Assembly: GCA_944341895.1 (NCBI GenBank)
Contig: CALVMB010000013.1
Coordinates: 1 to 33,107, forward strand
Reading direction: 5' to 3'
DNA length: 33,107 nucleotides
Source of the DNA: an uncultured Clostridia bacterium
GTDB lineage: Bacteria > Bacillota > Clostridia > Christensenellales > Borkfalkiaceae
The notes beneath the pieces are model-generated. The model worked only from the letters and a program-made list of their open reading frames with translations. It made no database searches and had not been told where the DNA came from. The position numbers and the translations under genes are program-made. Below are positions 15,738 to 23,431 of this stretch, in pieces; position 1 is the first letter of the stretch, and each line of letters begins with the position of its first letter.

Positions 15738-16435
15738 GCTTTGCTCCCCCGCACGTTGCCGTAGCGGCGCTCGCGCGCCGAGAAGTTTTCGATCGCCTTT
15801 TCCAGATCGCGCCGCGAAAAGGCAGGCCACATGCGATCGGTGAAATACAGTTCGGTATACGCCGCCTGATACAGCAGGAAGTTGGAGAGGCGCACCTCGC
15901 CGCCCGTGCGGATGATGAGGTCGGGATCGGGCAGATCGCCCGTCATCAGCAGTTCTTTGAAACTGTCCTCATCCACGAACCTGCCCGCCGCGACGGCGGC
16001 GTTGGTCGCGCGCACGATCTCCTGCCGCGCGCCGTAATTGAGGCAGATGTTCAGAAGCCCTTTCTGAAAATCCTTGCTCTCTTCGGCGAGTTCGACCAGG
16101 CTCTGCTGCACGTCCTCGGGCAGCGGCGAGACATCCCCCACCACGTTGAATTTGACCCCCAGTTCCAGCAGCCTGGCGCGCTTTTTTCCGAAATAGGTGC
16201 GGAACAGTTCGAACAGTTCCTCCACCTCTTCGGGCGGACGGCGCAGATTCTCCGTCGAGAGCGCGTACACCGTGACGATGCGCACGCCCAGTTCGAAGGC
16301 GTGTTCGCAGATCTTGAGCATGTTCTGCACGCCCGCGCGGTGCCCGAATGCGCGCGGACGGAAACGGCGCTGTGCCCAGCGGCCGTTCCCGTCCATGATA
16401 AACCCGATATGAACGGGCAAAACGATCTCTTTCAT
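15734..16435 (-). CDS. uppS: Isoprenyl transferase (undecaprenyl diphosphate synthase)
   Basis: UppS adds isopentenyl units in cis configuration to farnesyl diphosphate to make the C55 carrier lipid for cell-wall synthesis. The 233-residue product has the catalytic MDGNGRWA motif near residue 14, GHRAG, YALSTENLRRP, and the C-terminal RTGGEVRLSNFLLYQ and AYTELYF motifs. Length is normal. It starts 5 bases after the frr stop, has no strong ribosome binding site of its own, and overlaps cdsA by four bases, so it looks translationally coupled on both sides. Confidence 0.96.
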   Translation of the reverse strand: MKEIVLPVHIGFIMDGNGRWAQRRFRPRAFGHRAGVQNMLKICEHAFELGVRIVTVYALSTENLRRPPEEVEELFELFRTYFGKKRARLLELGVKFNVVGDVSPLPEDVQQSLVELAEESKDFQKGLLNICLNYGARQEIVRATNAAVAAGRFVDEDSFKELLMTGDLPDPDLIIRTGGEVRLSNFLLYQAAYTELYFTDRMWPAFSRRDLEKAIENFSARERRYGNVRGSKA

Positions 16436-16440
16436 ACCGA

Positions 16441-17013
16441 TTATACGGACATGATATCCTTTTCTTTTTCAGCCGCCGCCTTGTCGATGGCTTCGATGCG
16501 CGAAGAGACCGTCTTTTCGACGTCCTTCTCGCAGGAGGCGCATTCGTCCTCGGAGATCTCCTTGGCGTTTTTCATCTTTTTGAGCGCGTCCATCGTGTCG
16601 CGGCGCACGTTGCGCACGGCGACTTTGGATTCCTCCGCGAGCGCCTTGATCTGCTTGGCGAGGTCGCGGCGGCGTTCCTCGGTCAGATCGGGGAAGATGA
16701 GGCGGATGACCTTGCCGTCGTTGGTCGGGTTGAGCCCGATGTTGGAGGCGAGGATCGCCTTTTCGATGCTTTTCAGAAGGCTGGTATCCCAGGGGCTGAT
16801 GACCAGGCACTTCGCGTCGGTGACGGCGATGTTGCCCACCTGGTTGATGGGCGACATGGTCCCGTAGTAATCCACCAGCACTTTATCCAGCACGTGCGGG
16901 TTCGCCCTGCCCGCGCGGATGTTGGCAAACTCCTCGCGCAGGACGCGTTCGGTCTTTTCCAGTTTGTCTTCGAGGACGAGCATCAGTTCCTCGACCTTTT
17001 CGTTATCGATCAT
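16441..17013 (-). CDS. frr: Ribosome recycling factor
   Basis: RRF splits post-termination ribosomes together with EF-G. The 190-residue, highly charged helical protein has the typical segments RAGRANPHVLDKVLVDYYG near residue 33 and IRLIFPDLTEERRRDLAKQ in the middle, and a helical C-terminal arm. AGGAGG lies before the ATG. The gene sits 15 bases after pyrH, the usual partner in bacteria, and 5 bases before uppS. Confidence 0.97.
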   Translation of the reverse strand: MIDNEKVEELMLVLEDKLEKTERVLREEFANIRAGRANPHVLDKVLVDYYGTMSPINQVGNIAVTDAKCLVISPWDTSLLKSIEKAILASNIGLNPTNDGKVIRLIFPDLTEERRRDLAKQIKALAEESKVAVRNVRRDTMDALKKMKNAKEISEDECASCEKDVEKTVSSRIEAIDKAAAEKEKDIMSV

Positions 17014-17028
17014 TGGGTTTCCCTCCTG

Positions 17029-17748
17029 TTATTCGTTGGTGATGAGCGTTCCCGTCTTTTCGCCGCACACGGCGCGGACGATGGCGTCCTTTTCGGACAG
17101 TGCAAACGCGAGCACGGGGATGTTGTTGTCCATGCACATGGTGATCGCCGTCGTGTCCATCGCTTTGAGGCCGCGGTTGATCACTTCCATGTGCGTGATC
17201 TTGTCGATCTTTTTGGCGTTCGGGTTGGTCTTGGGGTCGCTGTCGTAAATGCCGTCCACGTTTTTGGCGAGCAGCAGGATATCCGCGTTGGTCTCGCAGG
17301 TGCGCAGCGCCGCGCCCGTGTCCGTCGAACAGTACGGGTTGCCCGTGCCGCAGGCAAAGATGACGATCCTGCCCAGTTCGAAGTGACGGATGGCCTTGCG
17401 CAGGATGAACGGCTCGGCGACGCTGATCATGTTCAGCGCCGTCTGCACGCGGGTCGGGACGCCCTTTTGCTCGATGGCGTCCTGCATGGCGAGCGAGTTG
17501 ATGACGGTGGCGAGCATGCCCATGTGGTCCGCCGTCGTGCGGTCCATCTTGGTGCCCTGCCTGCCCCGCCAGAAGTTGCCGCCGCCCAGCACGATACCGA
17601 TCTCCACGCCCAGCGCGTGCACGCGCACCAGTTGGTCGACGACGCCCTCGATGATCTTTTCGTCCAGTCCGAAGCCGCGTTCGCCCGCGAGCGCTTCCCC
17701 CGAAAGTTTTAAGATGATCCGCTTATACTTTGGTTTTGTCAGATCCAT
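17029..17748 (-). CDS. pyrH: UMP kinase
   Basis: PyrH phosphorylates UMP to UDP and belongs to the amino-acid-kinase fold, unlike eukaryotic UMP kinases. The 239-residue product has the N-terminal phosphate loop LKLSGEALAG, the GGGNFWRG motif, and NPYCSTDTGAALRT in the nucleotide-binding half. GGAGG precedes the ATG at 17748; a longer in-frame start at 17805 is rejected because it would run through the hairpin leader. A stem-loop lies between tsf and this gene, so its transcription may be partly attenuated from the rpsB promoter. Confidence 0.96.
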   Translation of the reverse strand: MDLTKPKYKRIILKLSGEALAGERGFGLDEKIIEGVVDQLVRVHALGVEIGIVLGGGNFWRGRQGTKMDRTTADHMGMLATVINSLAMQDAIEQKGVPTRVQTALNMISVAEPFILRKAIRHFELGRIVIFACGTGNPYCSTDTGAALRTCETNADILLLAKNVDGIYDSDPKTNPNAKKIDKITHMEVINRGLKAMDTTAITMCMDNNIPVLAFALSEKDAIVRAVCGEKTGTLITNE

Positions 17749-17793
17749 GACGACCTCCGTTCGTTTTCTTTCCCCCTTGCGAGGCGGATTGCG

Positions 17794-17826
17794 AAAAGGG
17801 CACACAACTATTGCGTTGTGTGCCCC
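17794..17826 (-). terminator. Hairpin between tsf and pyrH, terminator or attenuator
   Basis: An 11-bp perfect stem (GGGCACACAAC at 17798-17808 with 17815-17825) has a 6-base loop and is followed on the minus strand by TTTTCGC. No good promoter follows, so partial readthrough into pyrH-frr is the likely arrangement, setting expression below that of rpsB-tsf. Confidence 0.7.
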
Positions 17827-17836
17827 TTGCGGTTTT

Positions 17837-18496
17837 TCAACCTTTCATCTTCGAAACTTGTTTTTCGACTTCTTCGGCGAGGTCATCCTTTCTCTTTTCG
17901 ATGCCTTCGCCCATCTCGTAACGCACGAAGCGGCGCACGGTGATCTTTTCGCCGATGGCGGCGATCGCCTCGGTGATCAGCCCGGAAATGGTCTTGGAAG
18001 GATCCTTGACGAAGGGCTGCTCCATCAGGCAGAAATCTTCGTAGTATTTCTTGATGCGGCCGAGGACCATCTTTTCGGCGATCGCTTCGGGCTTGCCCTC
18101 GTTCATCGCCTGGATCTTGAGGATCTCTTTTTCTTTATCGAGAACGTCCTGCGGGACTTCCTCTTTGGTCACGTACAGCGGTTTGCTCGCCGCGATCTGC
18201 AGCGCGATGTCGTGCACAAGCGCCTTGAACTGTTCGCCGCGTGCGACGAAGTCCGTTTCGCAGTTGACTTCGACGAGCACGCCGACCTTGCCGCCCATGT
18301 GGATATAACTGTCGACCACGCCTTCGGCGGCGATCCTGCCCGCCTTTTTGGCGGCGCTCGCCATGCCCTTTTCGCGCAGGATCTCGATCGCTTTATCCAT
18401 GTCGCCGTTCGCTTCGGTCAGCGCCTTTTTGCAATCCATCATGCCGACGCCCGTCTTCTGGCGCAGCAAATTCACATCACTTGCGGTAATTGCCAT
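17837..18496 (-). CDS. tsf: Elongation factor Ts
   Basis: EF-Ts releases GDP from EF-Tu so that it can be reloaded with GTP. The 219-residue product begins with the UBA-like domain ([20 protein letters not shown]) and has the EF-Tu-contacting TDFVAR motif near residue 81. At this length it is of the short, clostridial form with a reduced second core subdomain. AGGAG precedes the ATG. It is 45 bases after rpsB and should be cotranscribed with it from the promoter at 19446-19474. Confidence 0.96.
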   Translation of the reverse strand: MAITASDVNLLRQKTGVGMMDCKKALTEANGDMDKAIEILREKGMASAAKKAGRIAAEGVVDSYIHMGGKVGVLVEVNCETDFVARGEQFKALVHDIALQIAASKPLYVTKEEVPQDVLDKEKEILKIQAMNEGKPEAIAEKMVLGRIKKYYEDFCLMEQPFVKDPSKTISGLITEAIAAIGEKITVRRFVRYEMGEGIEKRKDDLAEEVEKQVSKMKG

Positions 18497-18541
18497 TTCT
18501 GTATTCTCCTGCTGATTATTTTCGTTGTTGCCGCGCGGACA

Positions 18542-19327
18542 TTACTCTGCGTCGGCGGTAGCCGCTTCTTCGGCGGGAGCCTGCTCTTCGGCAGCCGCTT
18601 CCTCGGCGGGCGCTTCCTCTTCCGCGGGCACGGCGGCAAACGCTTCGCCCTGGTTGGCTTCGATGACCGCGTTGGCGATGACCGAAGAGAGCAGTTTGAC
18701 CGCGCGGATCGCGTCGTCGTTGCCGGGGATCACGTAGTCGATGAGGTCGGGGTCGCAGTTGGTATCCGTGATCGCCACGATGGGGATATGCAGTTTGCGC
18801 GCTTCCTGCACCGCGATGTCCTCGTTGTGCGGGTCGACGATAAACATGGCGCCGGGGAGCGTCTTCATCTCCTTGATACCGCCGAGGTTGGCTTCCAGTT
18901 TGTCCATCTCCTTTTTCAGGTTGAGGACTTCCTTTTTGGGAAGCAGGTCGAATTCGCCGTTTTCCTCCATCTTTTCGAGGCGGTTGAGGCGGTCGATGCG
19001 CGAGCGGATGGTCTTGAAGTTGGTGAGCGTGCCGCCCAGCCAGCGCGAATTGATATAGAACTGGCCGCAGCGCTCCGCTTCCTCGCGGATGGCTTCCTGC
19101 GCCTGTTTCTTGGTCCCGACGAAGAGGATCTTCTTGCCCGATTTCACCGTGTCGACGATAAACGCGTACGCCTTTTCCACCAGCCCGACCGTCAGCTGCA
19201 GATCGATGATGTGGATGTCGTTGCGCGCGGCGAAGATGTACTTCTTCATCTTGGGGTTCCATTTCCTCGTCTGGTGCCCGAAATGGACGCCCGCTTCGAG
19301 GAGTTGCTTCATCGTGATGACTGCCAT
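18542..19327 (-). CDS. rpsB: 30S ribosomal protein S2
   Basis: S2 binds the back of the 30S subunit and is needed for S1 recruitment and initiation in many bacteria. The 261-residue product starts [19 protein letters not shown] and contains [20 protein letters not shown]-type S2 signature sequence and [21 protein letters not shown]. The last 30 residues or so are an unusual alanine/glutamate-rich acidic tail with EEAPAEEA repeats, likely disordered. GGAGG precedes the ATG at 19327. A promoter with an extended -10 box gives a leader of about 112 bases, long enough for autoregulation by S2, though I cannot show that. Confidence 0.97.
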   Translation of the reverse strand: MAVITMKQLLEAGVHFGHQTRKWNPKMKKYIFAARNDIHIIDLQLTVGLVEKAYAFIVDTVKSGKKILFVGTKKQAQEAIREEAERCGQFYINSRWLGGTLTNFKTIRSRIDRLNRLEKMEENGEFDLLPKKEVLNLKKEMDKLEANLGGIKEMKTLPGAMFIVDPHNEDIAVQEARKLHIPIVAITDTNCDPDLIDYVIPGNDDAIRAVKLLSSVIANAVIEANQGEAFAAVPAEEEAPAEEAAAEEQAPAEEAATADAE

Positions 19328-19445
19328 AATAAAATTCCTCCGTTTCTTCCTCCCCCCTGCGCCGATGCCCGCGTCAGCCCGCCCGATTGAGATTTTGGCG
19401 GGAACGGATCCGCGGAACGCACGAGGTGTGAATTTCAGCCTTATC

Positions 19446-19474
19446 ATTCTACCATACGCGCAACTTTTTGGCAA
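19446..19474 (-). promoter_or_regulatory. Promoter of the rpsB-tsf transcript
   Basis: On the minus strand, TTGCCA (19469-19474) and TAGAAT (19446-19451) are 17 bases apart, and the -10 is preceded by TGG (extended -10). The resulting leader is about 112 bases and includes a short CCCGCC/GGCGGG stem and a G-rich stretch before the ribosome binding site. Confidence 0.8.
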
Positions 19475-19631
19475 CTGATTTTGCGGATTTTTTTCGCAAA
19501 TTCGGCGGCGCGCGCCGCAAAAACACGCCGCTCGTTTCTCCCGCGTTGCCGCACGGCACCGTCCCTGCACCGCGGCGGACCGCCACCCATCCCCCCCCCA
19601 CGCACGGCGCACACGCCGCCGCCGCGGCGCG
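19475..19631. other. Spacer between the DUF1292 terminator and the rpsB promoter
   Basis: No gene, repeat or promoter is supported here. The sequence is C-rich on the plus strand, and the open frames that cross it are poor in plausible protein composition. Confidence 0.5.
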
Positions 19632-19672
19632 GCAAAAACAAAACGCCGCCCCGCGCATCTGCGCGGGGCGGC
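19632..19672 (-). terminator. Strong terminator after the ruvX-DUF1292 frame
   Basis: CGCCGCCCCGCGC (19643-19655) pairs perfectly with 19660-19672 around a 4-base loop and is followed on the minus strand by TTTTGTTTTTG. It lies just 18 bases after the stop codon. Confidence 0.88.
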
Positions 19673-19689
19673 GCGCCGCAGGCGGCGCC

Positions 19690-20085
19690 TTACTTTTCAT
19701 TCTTGTGGTCGTGATGCTTGCAGCCGCAGCCGCAGCCTTCCTCGTAATCGGTATCCAGCGACGCCGCTTCGTCCGCGTCGTCGTCCTCTTCCATCACGCG
19801 GCAGAATTCGTCGAACACCTCGTCCAGCAATTTTTCGTCCTCGACGGGGATGAGTTCTTCCTCCCCTTCCTCGCCGACGATCTGCAAAATGGTGATCTCG
19901 GGCTCTTCCGACTCCGCCTCTTCCTCGGGCTGGAAAAAGGCATACCAGCCGCCCTTGTATTCGATGGTGCCGATGTGCAGGCATTTATGCACGTTCCCCT
20001 CGTCGTCGATGAGTTCGACGAGGTTTTCCGCCTCGTCCTCGCAGCCGCAGTCGCAATGTTCGTGCAGTTTCTTTTCTTCGCTCAT
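19690..20085 (-). CDS. DUF1292 (YrzB-like) protein from internal start
   Basis: An internal ATG at 20085 is preceded by GAGGAG at ideal spacing, so a separate 131-residue DUF1292 protein is very likely made as well as, or instead of, the fusion. The function of DUF1292 is not known. The protein is strongly acidic, with a CDCGC pair near the start, a central beta-type segment ([17 protein letters not shown]), and a Cys/His-rich end ([10 protein letters not shown]) that looks able to bind metal. In other Bacillota the homologue follows ruvX, which supports a conserved two-gene unit. Confidence 0.7.
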   Translation of the reverse strand: MSEEKKLHEHCDCGCEDEAENLVELIDDEGNVHKCLHIGTIEYKGGWYAFFQPEEEAESEEPEITILQIVGEEGEEELIPVEDEKLLDEVFDEFCRVMEEDDDADEAASLDTDYEEGCGCGCKHHDHKNEK

Positions 20086-20511
20086 GGTTTCACTCCTCGC
20101 TTTTTTATTCAGATACCCTTCCAGGATATAGGAAGCGGCGATGCTATCCACCGATTTTTTTCGGTCTTCCCTGCGCACGCCCCCCGAAATGAGCACCCGC
20201 TCCGCTTCGACGGTCGTGAACCGCTCGTCCTCGAATTCGACGGGCAGATCGGTCGCCGCGCGCAGCAGCGCGACGAAGCGCCGCACCTTTTCAGTCTGCA
20301 CCGAATCGGTGCCGTCCGCATTGAGCGGTAGCCCGCAGACGATGGTGCCCACGCCGCGCTCGGCGGCGACGGCGGCCAGCGCCGCGGCGTCGGCGGCGGC
20401 GTCCTTGGTGCGGTGATAGGTGGAGACGGGAAGCGCAAATGTATTGAACGGGTCGCTGACCGCGATGCCCACGCGCCTGTCTCCGATGTCGAACGCGATG
20501 ATCCTGTGCAT
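19690..20511 (-). CDS. ruvX: RuvX/YqgF nuclease fused in frame to DUF1292 domain
   Basis: The frame encodes 273 residues. Residues 1 to about 137 are a complete RuvX (YqgF, RNase H-like fold) with the acidic active-site motifs [16 protein letters not shown] and KKSVDSIAA; RuvX proteins act as Holliday-junction resolvases or in 16S rRNA processing. Residues from about 143 are a DUF1292 (YrzB-like) domain, beginning [14 protein letters not shown] and ending [15 protein letters not shown]. These are separate neighbouring genes in other Bacillota. The join is at an A6 run (20101-20106), and a complete ribosome binding site with ATG for the second part survives inside the frame. The true form may be a fusion, a mixture made by slippage, or two genes with a one-base sequence error. 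The ATG at 20511 fits the family start. Confidence 0.8.
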   Translation of the reverse strand: MHRIIAFDIGDRRVGIAVSDPFNTFALPVSTYHRTKDAAADAAALAAVAAERGVGTIVCGLPLNADGTDSVQTEKVRRFVALLRAATDLPVEFEDERFTTVEAERVLISGGVRREDRKKSVDSIAASYILEGYLNKKARSETMSEEKKLHEHCDCGCEDEAENLVELIDDEGNVHKCLHIGTIEYKGGWYAFFQPEEEAESEEPEITILQIVGEEGEEELIPVEDEKLLDEVFDEFCRVMEEDDDADEAASLDTDYEEGCGCGCKHHDHKNEK

Positions 20512-20549
20512 AGTACCCTGTCCCTTCCCCTGCGGAAAGGGTCGACGAC

Positions 20550-20578
20550 AGTATACCATATTCGCGCGCCGCCGTCTA
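20550..20578 (-). promoter_or_regulatory. Promoter of ruvX
   Basis: On the minus strand, TAGACG (20573-20578) and TATACT (20550-20555) are 17 bases apart, with TGG just before the -10 box (extended -10). Leader length is about 30 bases. Confidence 0.65.
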
Positions 20579-20920
20579 CAATTTTTATTTCATTCGCGCA
20601 ACATTTTTGCCGCGCGGCCGCGCGCCCCGCAAAATGCGGAAGCCCGCGGCGCACGAATGCGCCGCAGGCTCCGTAGGAAAAAAGGTTTCGAATGAGCGTA
20701 TCGGATCGCCCGCACTGTGCGTTTGGTCCCCGTGCGGGCGCTCACGCCGCGGCAATCGGTTTCCCCCGCAGCGCCGCGCGCGGGCAAACGGCAATTTTGC
20801 GGCGGAATCGTTCCGCGCCACTTGCCCTTTGCGCTTTGAGTATACCGCACATTTGTATTTTCTTTGTCGCGATCTTGTCACGCTTTTGTAAAATTTGCGC
20901 CCGCGCGCCGGAGCGCGGCG
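20579..20920. other. Non-coding region between ruvX promoter and MFS gene
   Basis: No gene is supported in these 342 bases. The segment is dominated by inverted repeats (see the possible RNA at 20641-20832) and has promoter-like boxes on the minus strand near 20839-20890. Confidence 0.55.
20641..20832 (-). ncRNA. Possible structured small RNA
   Basis: Four neighbouring helices can form: 20641-20653 with 20658-20670 (13 pairs, one mismatch, loop CGAA); 20693-20698 with 20739-20744 stacked on 20709-20715 with 20732-20738, leaving a 10-base one-sided bulge; 20759-20769 with 20780-20789 (two short stems with mismatches); and 20790-20794 with 20822-20826 enclosing 20802-20807 with 20811-20816. 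On the minus strand, TATACT (20839-20844) could start transcription near 20832, and six T occur at about 20679-20684. I match it to no known family. GC-rich DNA readily forms such pairings, so this could be chance or the 3' region of the MFS mRNA. Confidence 0.3.
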
Positions 20921-22333
20921 TCATTTCCCTTCCGCATCGCCGCCTTCGGGGCGGACGGTGACGGGGTCGGTCTCGCCCAGCGACACGGGGTCCGTTTCGC
21001 GCAGAGGATTGTCGCGGGAAACGGGAACAGACTTGTCCCGTTCGGCGCTGCGAGCGGCGGTCTTTTTGCCGACGCGGACGGTGAACACGAACAGCACGAA
21101 CCCGATGGCGAACATGACGGCGAGCGCGCCCACGCCGAGGTTTTCCCGTCCCGTCAGGTCGGCGACCAGCGCGACGAGGAAGGTGCCCAGAAAGGATGCG
21201 CCCTTGCCGAAAATATCGTACACGCCGAAATATTCGCCCGCCTTTTCCTGCGGCACGATCTTGGCAAAATAGGAGCGCGACATCGCCTGGATAGTTCCCT
21301 GGAACAGCCCCACGCAGACGGCGAGGATCCAGAACTCATAGACGCGGCTGAGAAAGATGGCGTACACGGTGATGGCAAAATACGCCGCGATGCAGACAAG
21401 GATGAGCGTTTCGGGCCTGACCTTACGCGAGAGCAAACCCAGCAGAAACGCCGCGGGAAAGGCCACGATCTGGGTAACAAGCAGAGCGAGCAGGAGCAGG
21501 GCGGAATTCAGCCCGAGGTCGGTGCCGTACGCGACGGCGAGGTCGATGATGGTATACACGCCGTCGATGTAGAAAAAGAAGGCGAGCAGAAACAGCAGGA
21601 TGTGCCTGTTGCCGCACACGCCGCGCAACACCGAACCGAGGCTGCGCATACCCGCGCGGACGGGGTGGCTCGCCGCGTCCACGTAATGCGTCTGCTTATA
21701 ATGGCGGAGCAGCGGCAGCGAACAGCCCACCCACCATGCCGCCGTGAGCAGAAAGATGATCGCCATGGCGGGCAGAAGGGTCAGCCAGCCGATGCCGACG
21801 GAGGGATCGTACAAAATATACACGACCACGCACAGGACGAACGGGATGCAACTGCCGATGTACCCCAGCGCGTAGCCGCGCGAGGAGATCTCGTCCATGC
21901 GCTCGCGGGTGGTGACGTCGCAGAGCATGGAATCGTACACGACCAGGCTGAGCGAATAGGCGGATTTGGCGAGTACGAACAGCACCAGAAACCACACCCA
22001 ATGCTGGATGAACCCGAGCACGCCGCACCCGAGCGCGCCGACGAGCAGGGCGCCCGCAAAGATTTTTTTGCGCATGCCGCCGAGGTCGGACGCCGCGCCG
22101 AGCACGGGGCCGAGCAGGGCGACCACCGCGGTGGCGATGCTCGTAGCATAGCCGAGAAACACCGTTGCCGACGCTTCGCTGTCCCCCGCGATAATGTTGA
22201 AAAAGATGGGGATGAGCGTGGAAACGAGCAGGGTAAACGCCGAGTTTCCCACATCGTAGAGGATCCACTTCCATTCGAGGGGCGTGGTCTTGGTCCACCG
22301 CGTGCTTTGGGCGGCGTTCGGTTCCGCGTTCAA
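20921..22333 (-). CDS. MFS transporter, UMF1/Atg22-like (YxiO type)
   Basis: The 470-residue protein is a 12-segment major facilitator. The start (LEWKWILYDVGNSAFTLLV) is the hallmark of the UMF1/Atg22-like group, and FGVYDIFGKGASFLG in the C-terminal half matches it too. The substrate is unknown; amino-acid efflux is the proposed role of the fungal relatives. The last 50 residues are a polar tail with repeated (R/G)ETDPV elements. The start codon is TTG: AAGGAGG lies 7-8 bases upstream, and TTGA overlaps the stop codon of the upstream phospholipase-like gene, so the two are translationally coupled and may act together at the membrane. Confidence 0.9.
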   Translation of the reverse strand: MNAEPNAAQSTRWTKTTPLEWKWILYDVGNSAFTLLVSTLIPIFFNIIAGDSEASATVFLGYATSIATAVVALLGPVLGAASDLGGMRKKIFAGALLVGALGCGVLGFIQHWVWFLVLFVLAKSAYSLSLVVYDSMLCDVTTRERMDEISSRGYALGYIGSCIPFVLCVVVYILYDPSVGIGWLTLLPAMAIIFLLTAAWWVGCSLPLLRHYKQTHYVDAASHPVRAGMRSLGSVLRGVCGNRHILLFLLAFFFYIDGVYTIIDLAVAYGTDLGLNSALLLLALLVTQIVAFPAAFLLGLLSRKVRPETLILVCIAAYFAITVYAIFLSRVYEFWILAVCVGLFQGTIQAMSRSYFAKIVPQEKAGEYFGVYDIFGKGASFLGTFLVALVADLTGRENLGVGALAVMFAIGFVLFVFTVRVGKKTAARSAERDKSVPVSRDNPLRETDPVSLGETDPVTVRPEGGDAEGK

Positions 22334-23166
22334 AGACGTGCCTCCTTTTCGGACAATACGGATACGTCCCCCTCCCCCGCGGGATCGAAGGTCCCTTCGA
22401 AGGCGGCGGGCAGAGGCGCAATCTTGTCCAGATAACGAAGATAATCCCGCATGAGCGGGGCGCAGACTTCGAGCGCCGCCGCATACAGCGCATCCAGCCG
22501 CGCGTTGCTTTCCGCGCAGGCGGGAACGGGTCGTTTGGCGATCATCATGCCGTGCAGGCTTTGGTATTTCCCCGAAAAGCGGAGCGCGGCGTCTACCAGC
22601 GCGCGCTTGGGCGCGTGCGGAGCGCGGAGCATGCCGCTGTAAAAGAGCACGGAACGCAGCGCCTTTTCCGCCTGCCGCGGCGAGATCTCCAACAGCGGCG
22701 CAATGACGCGTGCGTTTTCCGCATCCGCGCGGATGTGCGCGGTCAGACAGGCGGAAAGCGGCTCTTTCCCCTCCCGCAACAACAGGGTGCGGTCGAACTC
22801 ACTTTCGACGGCCGCGTGCGACACGCCCGTCGCGCGCACGAAATCGGCGATATACCCGTGGCAGGCGGAATCGAGCGCGAAGTGGCAGACGAACCCGAGC
22901 AGATAGGCGCGCGCAGCGGTCTGCTCCCCGTTCGGGATGCGCTCGCGCACAGCGCCGAAAAAGCATTTTGCCGCCTGCGCGTGCATGTGCGAACCCAGCG
23001 CCTTGACGGGATTTTTGCGCAGGGGCTTATAGTAAAACAGGAGATCGGGCCCGTGCAGGCCGATATCGTACAGACTGCGATGGGCGCGGATCAGATCCGC
23101 CGCTTCCGCGGGGCACCGCTCCGCCATTTCCTGCCCGAACCGATAATGCGCATATGTAGACGGCAT
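22330..23166 (-). CDS. Zinc-dependent phospholipase C-like protein
   Basis: The 278-residue protein fits the Zn_dep_PLPC group (PF00882-like). Typical features are the start MPSTYAHYRFG with an early His, IGLHGPDLLFYY, HMHAQ, and the metal-binding GFVCHFALDSACHGY (H-x3-D-x3-H). There is no signal peptide, so a cytoplasmic location is likely. Actual phospholipase activity has not been shown for most such clostridial proteins. The ATG at 23166 has GGGAGGG upstream; a longer frame is rejected because it would precede the promoter. An inverted repeat (23161-23184) surrounds the ribosome binding site and includes the start codon. The gene overlaps the downstream MFS gene. Confidence 0.83.
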   Translation of the reverse strand: MPSTYAHYRFGQEMAERCPAEAADLIRAHRSLYDIGLHGPDLLFYYKPLRKNPVKALGSHMHAQAAKCFFGAVRERIPNGEQTAARAYLLGFVCHFALDSACHGYIADFVRATGVSHAAVESEFDRTLLLREGKEPLSACLTAHIRADAENARVIAPLLEISPRQAEKALRSVLFYSGMLRAPHAPKRALVDAALRFSGKYQSLHGMMIAKRPVPACAESNARLDALYAAALEVCAPLMRDYLRYLDKIAPLPAAFEGTFDPAGEGDVSVLSEKEARL

Positions 23167-23184
23167 GGTTTCCCTCCCATGCCG
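23161..23184. promoter_or_regulatory. Inverted repeat over ribosome binding site and start codon
   Basis: CGGCATGG-N8-CCATGCCG is a perfect 8-bp inverted repeat. Its loop holds the Shine-Dalgarno sequence and its 3' arm (minus strand) holds the start codon of the phospholipase-like gene. If transcription starts near 23180 only part of the 5' arm is in the mRNA, so the element could instead be a DNA operator. Confidence 0.45.
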
Positions 23185-23186
23185 AC

Positions 23187-23192
23187 ATTGTA
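23187..23192 (-). promoter_or_regulatory. Extended -10 box upstream of the phospholipase-like gene
   Basis: TACAAT on the minus strand is preceded by TGT (extended -10 form). No good -35 box is seen at 17 bases. Predicted start is near 23180, 14 bases before the ATG. Confidence 0.5.
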
Positions 23193-23395
23193 ACATATTC
23201 CGCCCGCCGAGAGCAGCCTTTTTTATAAATTTGTTGTCATAAATTTGTAAAAATTTTCCGCCGCACGAACAGCAGCCGCGGAAACCGCCACGCCGCGGGC
23301 GGCACGGGCGTCGCACGGGCAGCGGCACGGCATAGGCGACAGGGCACGGCGGCACGTCGCAGACGGAAGAACTCGGCGGCGCGCGGCGGCCAAAC

Positions 23396-23423
23396 GGAAA
23401 AGAGAGCCCGACGTAGCGGGCTC
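23396..23423 (-). terminator. Terminator after the small membrane-protein gene
   Basis: GAGCCCG (23404-23410) pairs with 23417-23423 around a 6-base loop and is followed on the minus strand by TCTTTTCC. It begins about 8 bases after the stop codon at 23432. Confidence 0.7.
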
Positions 23424-23431
23424 CCCTCTCC

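Noticed and set aside
19328-19445. Known ribosomal-protein leader motif before rpsB
   Set aside because: The leader is long enough, but I could not match its sequence to a defined leader family, so I list only the promoter.
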